Part shown: positions 26,367 to 35,196 of the stretch, one piece after another
Numbering within the stretch: the first letter of the stretch is position 1
How the letters are laid out: the number at the start of each line of letters is the position of its first letter
The notes under the pieces: model-generated
What the model saw: the letters and a program-made list of their open reading frames with translations, nothing else
Told to the model about the DNA's origin: nothing
Databases searched by the model: none
NCBI GenBank assembly: GCA_045640985.1
Contig: JAZUFZ010000020.1
Location: forward strand, 1-44,565
Source of the DNA: Colimorpha sp045640985
GTDB taxonomy: Bacteria > Bacteroidota > Bacteroidia > Bacteroidales > P3
DNA length: 44,565 bases
Reading direction: 5' to 3'
Translations under genes and position numbers: made by a program

Positions 26367-27083
26367 ATGAAAAACACAAACAAATTCAAAGCATTAGCCC
26401 TTACAGCTATTCTCTGTTTTGCAGCACAAACTGCAAAATCACAATTAGAACAGTCGGTATATCTCAATGCTGGCATACCAACCTCTCAATTCAGCTCCAA
26501 CCCCGCCATTCCTGCCACACAACCCTTGATGGGACGTGAATATATCGGTACCGATGCCACTATGGGATTGGGCTTCGGCTACCGTGCAGGATATATTTTC
26601 AATATCGGCTATGGTGAAGTTACCCCATTCCTCAACGCTGACCTGTTCTGGAACCAGCTCCGCAGTGAACGTCGCGACAACTACGCTACCGCCAGTATCA
26701 AAACCCCACAATATTTCAACATTCCCTTGATGCTGGGTGTAAACTACCGCTACGGTCTTACCGACATCATCACCCTTTTCGGGGAACTATCCGTAGGTTA
26801 TGATATCGCCATCATCACTTCCGAAGGTATCAAAGACAACCCGTTAGGATTCTATCGCTACAAAGTAGGCGGAGCAACTGCATGGCAGATCGGTGCCGGT
26901 TCCTACTTTGGTAACCATTTCAGCATCAGCATCCATTACTACAGCCTGGGCAAACATACCGTGAACTACAACTACGACAATTCCATGGCCGGCACTGGTG
27001 TAGATCCCTCATACGTAACCAGCCACAACCCAGTATTACGCAAGATGGGAACCTTCAACATTCGTCTGGGATTCCACTTCTAA
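26367..27083 (+). CDS. Outer-membrane beta-barrel protein
   Basis: A 238-residue protein from the ATG at 26367; the longer frame would include the promoter. The signal peptide is MKNTNKFKALALTAILCF with cleavage near AKSQ. The mature part is a small beta-barrel: repeated Gly-Tyr/Phe patterns (MGLGFGYRAGYIFNIGYG), FGELSVGYDIAII, and a closing strand FNIRLGFHF ending in Phe, typical of OmpA/OmpW-like or OMP_b-brl families. No peptidoglycan-binding domain is present. The function is unknown, likely structural or a small-solute channel. The gene has its own promoter and terminator. Confidence 0.85.
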   Translation: MKNTNKFKALALTAILCFAAQTAKSQLEQSVYLNAGIPTSQFSSNPAIPATQPLMGREYIGTDATMGLGFGYRAGYIFNIGYGEVTPFLNADLFWNQLRSERRDNYATASIKTPQYFNIPLMLGVNYRYGLTDIITLFGELSVGYDIAIITSEGIKDNPLGFYRYKVGGATAWQIGAGSYFGNHFSISIHYYSLGKHTVNYNYDNSMAGTGVDPSYVTSHNPVLRKMGTFNIRLGFHF

Positions 27084-27107
27084 GCTGATACCGACCACCT
27101 ATATGAT

Positions 27108-27137
27108 AAGGCTCTCCTACGAGGGCCTTATTTTTTT
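27108..27137 (+). terminator. Terminator of the outer-membrane protein gene
   Basis: AAGGC-CTC pairs with GAG-GCCTT around CTAC (with a T/G internal mismatch), followed directly by a run of seven Ts (27131-27137). Standard intrinsic terminator. Confidence 0.85.
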
Positions 27138-27291
27138 AGCCCAAACCCATAAACGACCTTTGGGGTACCTGTCAGATAAATCGATCTTTTCAGAATACCT
27201 TTCCGTATGTAATACTGACTTTTGTAAGGGAGCAGCCTCCGCAACCGCGCGCAGGCATAGGGTCAGGGATTCCCGAAATCATTTATGACAT

Positions 27292-27330
27292 AAAAAAGGA
27301 AGCCTCGCTCATGACATGAGCGAGGCTTCC
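27292..27330 (-). terminator. Terminator of ilvE
   Basis: A perfect 15-bp stem (27298-27312 with 27316-27330) closes a 3-base loop and is followed on the minus strand by six Ts. It lies 24 bases after the ilvE stop. Very strong intrinsic terminator. Confidence 0.9.
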
Positions 27331-27353
27331 TCCCATTATGAAAAAAATTACAA

Positions 27354-28376
27354 TTAGTCGAGTACGGTATTCCAACCATGGATATCCTCAACCTCGCCAA
27401 GCTGAATGGCGCGGAGACGGTTGTAAAGCTGAGTGCTTACAGGACCTGGTTTCTCGGAATAGATGTAGCTCTTTCCAGTATCTTTATCATCGATCTGGCA
27501 GATTGGGCTGATTACGGCTGCAGTACCGCATGCACCGGCTTCTTCCATCTCTGCAAGTTCTTCAACGAATACAGGACGGCGTTCTGCCTTGAAACCGAGA
27601 TCAATAGCCACCTGCATAAGGGACTTATTGGTGATTGAAGGAAGAATTGATTCAGATTCTGGAGTAATGTAAGTACCGTTCTTGATGAAGAAAGCATTTG
27701 CTGCACCGAATTCATCGATCTTGGTATGGGTAGCTGCATCAAGATAGATTTCGCAGCTGTATTCACCACTATGGCACATATCAACGTGTGCGCGCAGAGA
27801 TGCTGCATAGTTGCCACCTACTTTGTAACGGCCGGTACCACCTGCACATGCACGGTCATGTTCGCGCTGGATGCAATATTTAGAGGTTGCGAAACCGTTC
27901 TTGAAGTATGCTCCTACAGGAGATACGAAGATGCAGAAGATATATTCACTTGCTGGCTTAACACCAAGGGTGTTACCGATACCGAGCATCAAGGGACGGA
28001 GATAGAGAGAAGCATCCTGACCGTATGGTGGGATAAAACGCTCGTTCAATTTAACTACGCGTTTGCACATCTCTGCAAAGATTTCGGTAGGAAGTTCCGG
28101 CATTACAATACCACGAGAGGTTGATTGCATACGAGCTGCATTCTCTTCTACACGGAAAATGCGGATTTTACCATCCTTGCAACGGAAAGCCTTCAAACCT
28201 TCAAAACTTTCCTGACCATAGTGCAGACAAGTAGAAGCGATAGGAATTGAGAGATTATCATCTGAGCTCACTTCAATTTCGCCCCATTTACCGTCACGGT
28301 AGTAGCAACGTACGTTGTAATCGGTTTTGTGATATGCAAAACCAAGATTTTTCCAATCCATGTTAACTTCGTTCAT
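27354..28376 (-). CDS. ilvE: Branched-chain amino-acid aminotransferase
   Basis: A 340-residue fold-type IV PLP enzyme that transfers the amino group between glutamate and the keto acids of Val, Leu and Ile. Landmarks are CLHYGQESFEGLKAFRC, RVEENAARMQ with the alpha-carboxylate-binding Arg, SPVGAYFKNGF, GTGRYKVGGNYAASL with the PLP-binding Lys, and the C-terminal EEAGACGTAAVISPI. Length and motifs match the type I (BCAT-like) form common in Bacteroidota. The start may be Met1 or Met6. It is a single-gene unit with full promoter and terminator; the ilv biosynthetic genes are not adjacent. Confidence 0.95.
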   Translation of the reverse strand: MNEVNMDWKNLGFAYHKTDYNVRCYYRDGKWGEIEVSSDDNLSIPIASTCLHYGQESFEGLKAFRCKDGKIRIFRVEENAARMQSTSRGIVMPELPTEIFAEMCKRVVKLNERFIPPYGQDASLYLRPLMLGIGNTLGVKPASEYIFCIFVSPVGAYFKNGFATSKYCIQREHDRACAGGTGRYKVGGNYAASLRAHVDMCHSGEYSCEIYLDAATHTKIDEFGAANAFFIKNGTYITPESESILPSITNKSLMQVAIDLGFKAERRPVFVEELAEMEEAGACGTAAVISPICQIDDKDTGKSYIYSEKPGPVSTQLYNRLRAIQLGEVEDIHGWNTVLD

Positions 28377-28456
28377 GATTATATTTTTTAATGTTTATAT
28401 ACTAATATTATATAGATTAGATACTTAGCATAACTTCAAGTATCTTTTTCCAATTG

Positions 28457-28487
28457 CAAAGATACATATTATAAATGAACTGACAAA
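28457..28487 (-). promoter_or_regulatory. Promoter of ilvE
   Basis: Minus-strand TTTG (28484-28487), 19-base spacer, TATCTTTG (28457-28464). Full consensus match, about 80 bases upstream of the start codon. Confidence 0.75.
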
Positions 28488-28602
28488 ACTAATTCCTAAA
28501 AATATTTTTTTATCGAATAATATCTGCCAGAACAAGATTTTTTTTCTCTTAATAAATACTAAATGAAAGGTTCCTGCGTTATACAAAAAAATATTCCTAC
28601 TC

Positions 28603-29853
28603 ATGAAACGGAGATTCATAGTTCTACTATTCTCTATATTCACTATAGCCGCCGTGAGCCTCATTATCATTCAAGTGGTTCAGACCCGGAGAGCGGCCGA
28701 AGTTAGTGATACTCTTTTCAACATCAGCGTCGCCAACGCTATGGATGGAGCCATCACACAACTTGAACAGGACATTTCCCCAAAAACCTCAAAGAAGAAT
28801 AAAGACATTGATTTCGCCCTGCTCGACTCTATCATTGTTGAAGAGTTGCTGGTGAACGGTGTAGATATCACTCCTGAAATTGCCATTTTCAACCAGAACA
28901 ATGAGGTACTTTACTGTTCTACCCCAGAACACACTCAACAGCTTCTGGAATCTGACCACATCTATTCCTACCACCCGGAGAGCAACAACAAATCCACCTT
29001 CTACTATGTAGCACTCATCTTCCCTACTCATGGACTTTTCCTGTTGAAAAACAGTAATTTCTTCACCATGATTGCCGCATTCCTTTTATTGGTCATCACA
29101 ATTCTTTTCAGTATTTCCATAAGGGTTATCAACAACCAACGGAAACTGGACGAAATGAAGACCGACTTCATCAACAATATGACTCACGAAATCAAGACTC
29201 CTATCGCTACAATCAGTCTGGCATGCGAACTGCTACAAGACAAATCAATCTCTACAGATGAAAGTCAGCGTCAGAATTTTGTGGGAATTATCAACGATGA
29301 GAACCGCAGAATGCGGGTATTGATTGAGACAATTCTGCAAAGTTCCAAGATGGGAAACAAAAACTTCTCACTCAACCTCACCCAGATTGATATCAACACT
29401 ATTGTTCAGGAGGTCGTATCTAACTTCAGTCTTCCCATCAGCAACCGTCACGGATCACTTAACACACATCTCTCAGAAGTTCCTGCAAATATCATGGCGG
29501 ACACCTTACACATTTCAAACCTTGTGCATAACCTGATTGATAACGCCATTAAATATTCCAATACTGCCCCCGTAATCGATATCTACACCGCTATTGAAAA
29601 CGACTTGGTTATATTAAAGATCACAGACCAGGGTATAGGCATCAGCAAGGAAGACCTCAAACATATTTTTGAGAAATTCTACCGTGTGAGCAGCGGCAAC
29701 GTCCACAATGTTAAAGGGTTTGGAATTGGCCTCAATTATGTATATCAGGTAGTGAAGCTACACGGCGGGACCATCTCTGTAGAATCGGAATTGGAGCACG
29801 GCTCCACTTTCACTATCGAACTTCCTTATTCTGCTGGTACAAAGCTGGATTAA
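28603..29853 (+). CDS. Sensor histidine kinase (RprX-like), no adjacent response regulator
   Basis: A 416-residue membrane histidine kinase. TM1 is about residues 5-27 and TM2 about 152-174, with a roughly 125-residue periplasmic sensor between them. The HisKA domain has NNMTHEIKTPIATISLA with phospho-acceptor His195. The HATPase domain shows the N box NLVHNLIDNAIKYSN, the G1 box DQGIGIS, the F box FEKFYRV and the G2 box GFGIGLNYVYQVV. The layout and N-terminus resemble RprX of Bacteroides, usually encoded with RprY. Here no response-regulator gene follows; instead the 3' end overlaps the convergent DUF4254 gene by 41 bases. The partner must be elsewhere. Confidence 0.9.
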   Translation: MKRRFIVLLFSIFTIAAVSLIIIQVVQTRRAAEVSDTLFNISVANAMDGAITQLEQDISPKTSKKNKDIDFALLDSIIVEELLVNGVDITPEIAIFNQNNEVLYCSTPEHTQQLLESDHIYSYHPESNNKSTFYYVALIFPTHGLFLLKNSNFFTMIAAFLLLVITILFSISIRVINNQRKLDEMKTDFINNMTHEIKTPIATISLACELLQDKSISTDESQRQNFVGIINDENRRMRVLIETILQSSKMGNKNFSLNLTQIDINTIVQEVVSNFSLPISNRHGSLNTHLSEVPANIMADTLHISNLVHNLIDNAIKYSNTAPVIDIYTAIENDLVILKITDQGIGISKEDLKHIFEKFYRVSSGNVHNVKGFGIGLNYVYQVVKLHGGTISVESELEHGSTFTIELPYSAGTKLD

Positions 29854-30427
29854 GCGACGGGTCGTTATACATCTTCATCTGACGATAAACCACCATCTTC
29901 TTTCTGCCGTTCTGCAGGTCATCCATCAGCATATCTATGGCACGGCAAAGATCTTCGCGCTGCTGCAGCAGTACTGACAGTTTCTGCAGACATTTTTCGT
30001 GATGTGCCGCATCGGAATCCTGACGCTCTACCTCACGCTGGAAATGATAGATTTTAAGTGCCAGAATACTCAACCGGTCTATTGCCCAGGCGGGAGTCTC
30101 CGTGTTCAGACCTGCCTCGGGTTGCAGTTTTACATCCTTGAGACGCATCATAAAGTTGTCGTCAATCTGTTCTACCAAGTCTGTACGGACCTGGTTACTC
30201 TTGTCAATTCTGCGTTTGAGTTTCAGGGCTTCTACCGGATCCACATCCGTGGGACGGACAAGATCCTCTAAATGCCATTGAACAGTATCAACGAAATTTT
30301 TCTTCCATAGCAAAGCTTCAAAACTACCGGCTTCAAAAGGATTCCCTTCCGGAGCATCCACATAATCAAGAATATGATAATTTTCGACCTGTTTTTCAAA
30401 GATTTTGTATAGTTCTAAAGCTTTCAT
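29813..30427 (-). CDS. DUF4254 domain-containing protein
   Basis: A 204-residue helical protein of the DUF4254 family, starting at MKALELYKIFEKQVENYHI (the ATG at 30425-30427); the longer open frame would begin inside the korAB terminator. Conserved blocks are KNFVDTVQWHLEDLVR, LKLKRRIDKSNQVRTDLVEQ and NTETPAWAIDRLSILALKIYH. The family is widespread in Bacteroidota, often near glycosyltransferase genes, but its function is unknown. The stop lies inside the histidine-kinase coding region on the opposite strand. A terminator separates it from korB. Confidence 0.9.
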   Translation of the reverse strand: MKALELYKIFEKQVENYHILDYVDAPEGNPFEAGSFEALLWKKNFVDTVQWHLEDLVRPTDVDPVEALKLKRRIDKSNQVRTDLVEQIDDNFMMRLKDVKLQPEAGLNTETPAWAIDRLSILALKIYHFQREVERQDSDAAHHEKCLQKLSVLLQQREDLCRAIDMLMDDLQNGRKKMVVYRQMKMYNDPSLNPALYQQNKEVR

Positions 30428-30451
30428 CTGTTTTTTGTCTTTTTTTTTGAT

Positions 30452-30483
30452 AAAAAGCCCTGCCACGGGACTGACAGGGCTTT
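30452..30483 (-). terminator. Terminator of korAB
   Basis: AAAGCCCTG (30454-30462) pairs with CAGGGCTTT (30475-30483), followed on the minus strand by a run of five Ts. It lies 23 bases after the korB stop. Confidence 0.85.
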
Positions 30484-30506
30484 GATTATTTCACTTCTTT
30501 CAAGGG

Positions 30507-31544
30507 TTAGATTTCCCAAGTGTCGCCGCTATTCAGCAAATCGTCAACACATTTGTATTTGCCGTTTGCCAGCTGGTCACCCATCTGTTCTTCGTACATC
30601 TCGGTATAGGTAGGTTTACGAACTGAACGGATAACGCCCAATGCAACAGGCATATCGCCCTTCATACGAGCCAGCATCATGTGTACGCCGGTATCTTCGG
30701 TAGTCTGGTCATGAACCAGAAGATCATCAACGGTAATGCCGTTTTCTCCGATGGTAACACTTTCAAGTTTGTGTCCGTTGAAACGGATACCCTTATCGCG
30801 GTTCTTACCGTAGATCATAGGTTTGCCGTGTTCCAGCACGATAGTGCGGTCATCGCGAACCTCGCGGTCGGTAATTTCAGCATGAGTCTTGTCGTTGAAG
30901 ATCATACAGTTCTGGAGAACTTCCACAACACTGGTGCCGTTATGTTCTGCTGCCTGCAGCATAATTTCTGTCGTAAGCTTTGGATTGCAGTCGATAGCAC
31001 GGGCAAAGAAAGTTCCCTGTGCGCCCATTACCAATTCACCTGGATTGAAAGGATAATCGATAGTACCGAATGGAGAAGTCTTGGTCACTTTTCCGAATTT
31101 GGTAGTCGGACTGTACTGACCTTTGGTCAAGCCGTAGATTTCATTATTGTGAATCGTGATATTCACGTCCATGTTACGACGGCAGATATGAATCAGATGG
31201 TTACCACCGATAGCCATAGAGTCACCATCACCCATATTGATCCAGACGCTGAGTGCAGGATTAGCCAGTTTCACACCGGTAGCGATAGCGCAGGCACGGC
31301 CGTGAATGCTGTGGAATCCGTAGGTATCAACATAATAAGGAATACGTGAAGAACATCCGATACCGGAAACCAGCACGATATTTTCCTTCTTATGGTGCGT
31401 CTGTGGGTAAACATTCAGCAGGGAGGTCAAGATTGCATGGTCGCCGCAGCCCGGGCACCATTTTACCATCTGGTCGCTCTTGAAATCATCTTTTGTGAGT
31501 TCCTCTGTTGATGCAGGAACATATTTTCTTTCCATGTGATCCAT
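30507..31544 (-). CDS. korB: 2-oxoacid:ferredoxin oxidoreductase, beta subunit
   Basis: A 345-residue thiamine-diphosphate-binding beta subunit, probably for 2-oxoglutarate (KorB) rather than pyruvate, given the two-subunit layout with a fused gamma-alpha partner. CPGCG (30-34) and GIGCSSRIPYYV carry the conserved Cys residues of the [4Fe-4S] site. The ThDP motif GDGDSMAIGGNHLIH with the downstream NNEIYGLTKGQ is complete. It catalyses oxidative decarboxylation of the 2-oxoacid with CoA, passing electrons to ferredoxin; the ferredoxin at 22100-22270 is a plausible acceptor. The gene begins 2 bases after korA. Translation may start at Met1 or Met4. Confidence 0.93.
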   Translation of the reverse strand: MDHMERKYVPASTEELTKDDFKSDQMVKWCPGCGDHAILTSLLNVYPQTHHKKENIVLVSGIGCSSRIPYYVDTYGFHSIHGRACAIATGVKLANPALSVWINMGDGDSMAIGGNHLIHICRRNMDVNITIHNNEIYGLTKGQYSPTTKFGKVTKTSPFGTIDYPFNPGELVMGAQGTFFARAIDCNPKLTTEIMLQAAEHNGTSVVEVLQNCMIFNDKTHAEITDREVRDDRTIVLEHGKPMIYGKNRDKGIRFNGHKLESVTIGENGITVDDLLVHDQTTEDTGVHMMLARMKGDMPVALGVIRSVRKPTYTEMYEEQMGDQLANGKYKCVDDLLNSGDTWEI

Positions 31545-31546
31545 GA

Positions 31547-33388
31547 TTATTCTCCCAATATTTTGTTAAACTCTTCTTTTAATTCACCAACTTCGAATGG
31601 CAAGCCCATTACTTTGTTGTACTGGTGCATCGGGCATTCTGGGAATTGGGTGCGCAGATAGCCGAGGAACTGACCGTTGTTCAATTCGCATACAACTATC
31701 TTCTTGTATCTGCGGAGGATATCGCCGGTATTCTTTGGCAGCGGGCAGATATAGTTGAAATGGGTGTAAGCCACTTTCTTGCCTTCCTTGTTCATTTCTT
31801 CAACTGCCAGTGTCAGAGCGCCGCTGGTGCCACCCCAGCCCACAACGAGCAGATCGCCGTCCACATCACCCGTAACTTCCTGTTCAGGGATGTAGTTTGC
31901 CACGCGGTTTACTTTTTCCTGACGGTTCCAAACCATCTTCTTGTGGTTTTCAGGATCGGTACTCAGATGACCTTCACCGTCAGCCTTCTCCAGACCGCCT
32001 ACGCGGTGGCGCAGACCTTCCATTCCAGGCAGAGCCCATTCGCGTGCCAGTGTTTCTGGATCACGGCGATAAGGACGATAGTCTGGATCATTAGGGGTAG
32101 CAAGTCTTGGGGTGATGCTTGGCAGATCGGCAACCTTAGGAATGCGGAACAGCTGTGAACCGTTTCCAAGATAACCGTCGCTCAGGAAGATAACCGGAGT
32201 CATGTGTTCCAGAGCCAGTTTTGCAGCGGTATAAGCCCAATAGAAGCAGTTTGCAGAACTTGAAGCAGCAACCACAATCAATGGAGCCTCACCGTTACGG
32301 CCGTACAGTGCCTGATTCAGGTCGCTCTGTTCGGTCTTGGTTGGCAGACCGGTTGAAGGACCGCCGCGCTGAACATCAACTACAACCAAAGGCAACTCGG
32401 TCATAACTGCCAGACCCAGAGCTTCGCTCTTCAGACTGATACCAGGACCGGAAGTTGAAGTACAAGCCAGAGCACCGGCGTAGGATGCGCCGATTGCAGA
32501 GCAGATACCTGCGATTTCGTCCTCGGCCTGGAAAACCTTCACGCCAAGAGATTTATATTTTGCCAGTTCTACCATAACGTCGGTAGCCGGAGTGATAGGA
32601 TAGCTTCCCAGGAAAATCTTGCGGCCGCTGCGCTCTGATGCTGCCATCAGTCCCCAGGCGGTAGCCACGTTACCGGTAATGTTACGGTAACGGCCCTTAG
32701 GCATGTCGGCGTGAGCCACTTCCACAATCTTGGAATGGATCAGTTCCAACTTGTCGGCATATTCGTAACCTTCGGTCAGAACGGCCTTGTTCAAAGCGAT
32801 AACCTCAGGTTTCTTTGCAAATTTACGGTCCAGATATGCGAAAGTCTTTTCCAATGTCTTGTGGGTAAGATAGAAAATCATACCCAGAGCAAACATGTTA
32901 CGGCATTTCTCATACACCTTCTTTTCAGCGCCCTGTTCTGCACCGATACGCTCGGTGAAAGAGGTTACAGGAGCCTTGATAATGGTATAGGCCAGTTCCA
33001 GTTCATCAGTAAAAGGATCCTCGGTATAGCCAGCCTTGGCCATAGCGTCCTCGGTAAAGGTGTCGATATCAACGATTACCGTAGCGCCCTTCTTGGCCCA
33101 TTTCAGGTTCGACTTGAAAGAAGCCGGGTTCATGGCTACGAGAATATCGCATTTATCACCCGAAGAATAGATATGACTGCCCACGTGCACCTGATAACCG
33201 GAAACACCAGCTACTGTATTGTGTGGCGCGCGGATTTCGGCAGGATAATCTGGAAAAGTTGCAATATCGTTGCCTGTCAGAGCGGATGCATCCGAGAACA
33301 AAGTACCCGAAAGTTGCATACCATCGCCTGAATCTCCAGCAAAGCGAACAACGATATCATCCTTGTTAACAATCTGATCTTGAGACAT
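31547..33388 (-). CDS. korA: 2-oxoacid:ferredoxin oxidoreductase, fused gamma-alpha subunit
   Basis: A 613-residue protein joining the gamma domain (about residues 1-200, VVRFAGDSGDGMQLSG at the start and HNTVAGVSGYQVHVGS) to the alpha domain (about 210-613, with SYPITPATDVMVELAKY, QAEDEIAGICSAIGASYAGA as key Glu-binding ThDP region, and TSTSGPGISLKSEALGLAV). The Glu in the QAEDE segment contacts the ThDP pyrimidine ring. It forms the alpha-gamma half of the complex with KorB. The enzyme feeds the reductive or oxidative TCA branch in anaerobic Bacteroidales. First gene of the korAB operon, with a promoter about 45 bases upstream. Confidence 0.93.
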   Translation of the reverse strand: MSQDQIVNKDDIVVRFAGDSGDGMQLSGTLFSDASALTGNDIATFPDYPAEIRAPHNTVAGVSGYQVHVGSHIYSSGDKCDILVAMNPASFKSNLKWAKKGATVIVDIDTFTEDAMAKAGYTEDPFTDELELAYTIIKAPVTSFTERIGAEQGAEKKVYEKCRNMFALGMIFYLTHKTLEKTFAYLDRKFAKKPEVIALNKAVLTEGYEYADKLELIHSKIVEVAHADMPKGRYRNITGNVATAWGLMAASERSGRKIFLGSYPITPATDVMVELAKYKSLGVKVFQAEDEIAGICSAIGASYAGALACTSTSGPGISLKSEALGLAVMTELPLVVVDVQRGGPSTGLPTKTEQSDLNQALYGRNGEAPLIVVAASSSANCFYWAYTAAKLALEHMTPVIFLSDGYLGNGSQLFRIPKVADLPSITPRLATPNDPDYRPYRRDPETLAREWALPGMEGLRHRVGGLEKADGEGHLSTDPENHKKMVWNRQEKVNRVANYIPEQEVTGDVDGDLLVVGWGGTSGALTLAVEEMNKEGKKVAYTHFNYICPLPKNTGDILRRYKKIVVCELNNGQFLGYLRTQFPECPMHQYNKVMGLPFEVGELKEEFNKILGE

Positions 33389-33431
33389 ATTTATGATATT
33401 TTATTATTTTTTCCTATCGGTATCTGAATTG

Positions 33432-33461
33432 CAAAGATAACACTTTTTTTTTGAATAGCAA
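33432..33461 (-). promoter_or_regulatory. Promoter of korAB
   Basis: Minus-strand TATCTTTG (33432-33439) with a partial -33 box (TTG, 33459-33461) at a 19-base spacing. It reads into korA. Confidence 0.65.
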
Positions 33462-33608
33462 CATTTTTCACACAAATTTTGTAAACCTTCATCTGTTCAA
33501 AACTCACAGTCCTGATTTTCCCCAACTTCAGAACGATTTCAAAATTCTGATTCTCATACCCACAAATCCCGTAATTCTATCCGTCCCCCGACGCCATAAT
33601 TTCGTAAC

Positions 33609-33652
33609 GTATCTCCCGGGTATCTCTCTGGTATCTCCCTGGTATCTCTCTG
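33609..33652. repeat. Tandem repeat, four 11-bp units (GTATCTCYCTG)
   Basis: Four uninterrupted 11-bp units: GTATCTCCCGG, GTATCTCTCTG, GTATCTCCCTG, GTATCTCTCTG. It lies between korAB and mtgA in a gap without a gene. Units 2 and 4 are identical. Confidence 0.9.
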
Positions 33653-33702
33653 GTAAGGCCGTATTTTTCCCGAACGGGCAACCCTGATTTTTTCACAGAA
33701 AC

Positions 33703-33768
33703 CGCTCCCTACTCGCTCCCTACTCGCTCCTTACCTGCTCCTTACCTGTCCCCTATTCGCTCCTCACA
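33703..33768. repeat. Tandem repeat, six 11-bp units (CGCTCCCTACT)
   Basis: Six consecutive 11-bp units beginning with two identical CGCTCCCTACT copies, then CGCTCCTTACC, TGCTCCTTACC, TGTCCCCTATT and CGCTCCTCACA. The array ends 9 bases before the mtgA stop codon and shares the 11-bp period with the array at 33609. Confidence 0.9.
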
Positions 33769-33777
33769 ACGCAATTC

Positions 33778-34620
33778 TCATTTCTTTCCGCTGAACCACC
33801 ATTTGGTGAAGTCCCAGAGGGTTTCCTGATTTCTGTATTTTTTGTTCAGATCCGATCTGCGCGCGTCCAGATTAATCTTGCCATATTTGGCGGCACGGCC
33901 CTGGATCACACTCGTCTGACTCTTGAAATACGACGTCTGATGTCCCGGATTCCGCTTCAGCGGCGAAGGAAGCGTTACCGCCAGCTGAGCCGCCTCCCGC
34001 TTGGAAAGCGTCTCCGCCGAATGACCGAAATAATGCTGCGAAGCCGCCTCAACCCCATAGATGCCATCCCCGAACTCTATGATATTCAGATACACTTCCA
34101 TGATTCGCTTCTTGCCCCAGACCCACTCAATCAACTGCGTGAAATAGGCCTCGAAAGCCTTCCTCAGATAGCTTCTGCGATGAGGCAGAAAAGCATTCTT
34201 CGCCGTCTGCATACTTATCGTACTTCCTCCTCTTACCCGGCGGCCCCGCTGGTTCTCGCGATAGGCGGACTTCATCTGTTTCACGTCAAACCCATAATGA
34301 TACATAAACAGACCGTCCTCGCTCGCCACCACGGCGTTCACCACATTGGGAGAAATCTTCTTTATGCTGACATAGTCACGCTCAAAATGCACAGGCCGTT
34401 CCTTGTCCTTTACCTGCTCTATGAACCTATGCACCATCAACGGCGTAACCAAAGGATTTACGAACTTGTAGCTTACCACCAGCACAATCGAAAGTCCCCA
34501 CAGCGCTACCGCCGTAATCCAGCAGACGCGCCATATTTTCCGTTTCCAGCTTCTTTGGACCTTTTTCGGTTCTACCTCACAAGTCGGTTTCTGACCGGAC
34601 TGGCATGACTCATTTTCCAT
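33778..34620 (-). CDS. mtgA: Monofunctional peptidoglycan glycosyltransferase
   Basis: A 280-residue GT51 enzyme that polymerises lipid II into glycan strands at the outer face of the inner membrane. A single membrane segment (about 30-52) follows a basic cytoplasmic tail. Motif 1 is VVASEDGLFMYHYGFD with catalytic Glu101, motif 2 is RGGSTISMQTAKN (130-142), and the later motif is KKRIMEVYLNIIEFGDGIYG. There is no transpeptidase domain, so it is the monofunctional form. It may be cotranscribed with vsr upstream (84-bp gap, no terminator, no -7 element in between). Its 3' end abuts the 11-bp repeat array. Confidence 0.94.
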   Translation of the reverse strand: MENESCQSGQKPTCEVEPKKVQRSWKRKIWRVCWITAVALWGLSIVLVVSYKFVNPLVTPLMVHRFIEQVKDKERPVHFERDYVSIKKISPNVVNAVVASEDGLFMYHYGFDVKQMKSAYRENQRGRRVRGGSTISMQTAKNAFLPHRRSYLRKAFEAYFTQLIEWVWGKKRIMEVYLNIIEFGDGIYGVEAASQHYFGHSAETLSKREAAQLAVTLPSPLKRNPGHQTSYFKSQTSVIQGRAAKYGKINLDARRSDLNKKYRNQETLWDFTKWWFSGKK

Positions 34621-34704
34621 GATTTTATATTTTTTAATCTCTATAACGCACGCGAACTATATCTATTGTATGACGCCCCGGAAATTTATTCAGTCGGAAT
34701 TATT

Positions 34705-35196
34705 CTAATCCTCAGCGACCATGGAAGCCACCTCTTCCTGCGGCATTTCATACGGCTTCACTTTGTGGTTTTCCAGAAAGATGCCATGAAGCATATAAGC
34801 CAGGGATTCCAGCGTCTGTTCTCGTTTCTCCGGTTTGAGCTGACATTCCCACAAGGTAATCGAATGCCATCCCATTTCCGCCAGCCGCTGCTGAACCGAT
34901 TTATCCCGGGCTTTGTTGCGACTGATTTTCTGCTCCCAGAACTCTGTATTTGATTTAGGTATCACATAATACCGGCAGCCCTCATGGCCATGCCAGAAAC
35001 ACCCGTTCACAAAGATACAGGTCCGGTATTTCCGCAACACAATATCCGGTTTCCCGGGAAGCCTGGGGTGATTCAGCCGATAGCGGAACCCCTGCGACCA
35101 CAGATATTTACGCACAATCATCTCCGGCTTCGTATCCTTGGAATGAATCGCAGCCATATTCATACGGCGTTGCTCCGGTGTAAGCCTGTCAGTCAT
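34705..35196 (-). CDS. vsr: Very-short-patch-repair endonuclease
   Basis: A 163-residue Vsr from the ATG at 35194-35196 (MTDRLTPEQRRMNMAAI); the longer frame upstream has no family similarity. Vsr nicks DNA 5' of the T in T:G mismatches that arise by deamination of 5-methylcytosine. The catalytic Asp51 is in GKPDIVL, and CFWHGH (66-71) supplies the Phe67, Trp68 and His69 that wedge into DNA, numbered as in E. coli Vsr. Usually vsr lies beside a C5-cytosine methyltransferase; none is present here, and the nearest methylase is the adenine-type HsdM. It sits just outside the repeat that bounds the restriction island. Confidence 0.94.
   Translation of the reverse strand: MTDRLTPEQRRMNMAAIHSKDTKPEMIVRKYLWSQGFRYRLNHPRLPGKPDIVLRKYRTCIFVNGCFWHGHEGCRYYVIPKSNTEFWEQKISRNKARDKSVQQRLAEMGWHSITLWECQLKPEKREQTLESLAYMLHGIFLENHKVKPYEMPQEEVASMVAED

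Noticed and set aside
33609..33768. CRISPR array
   Set aside because: Units are adjacent 11-mers without spacers, and no cas gene is present in the window.
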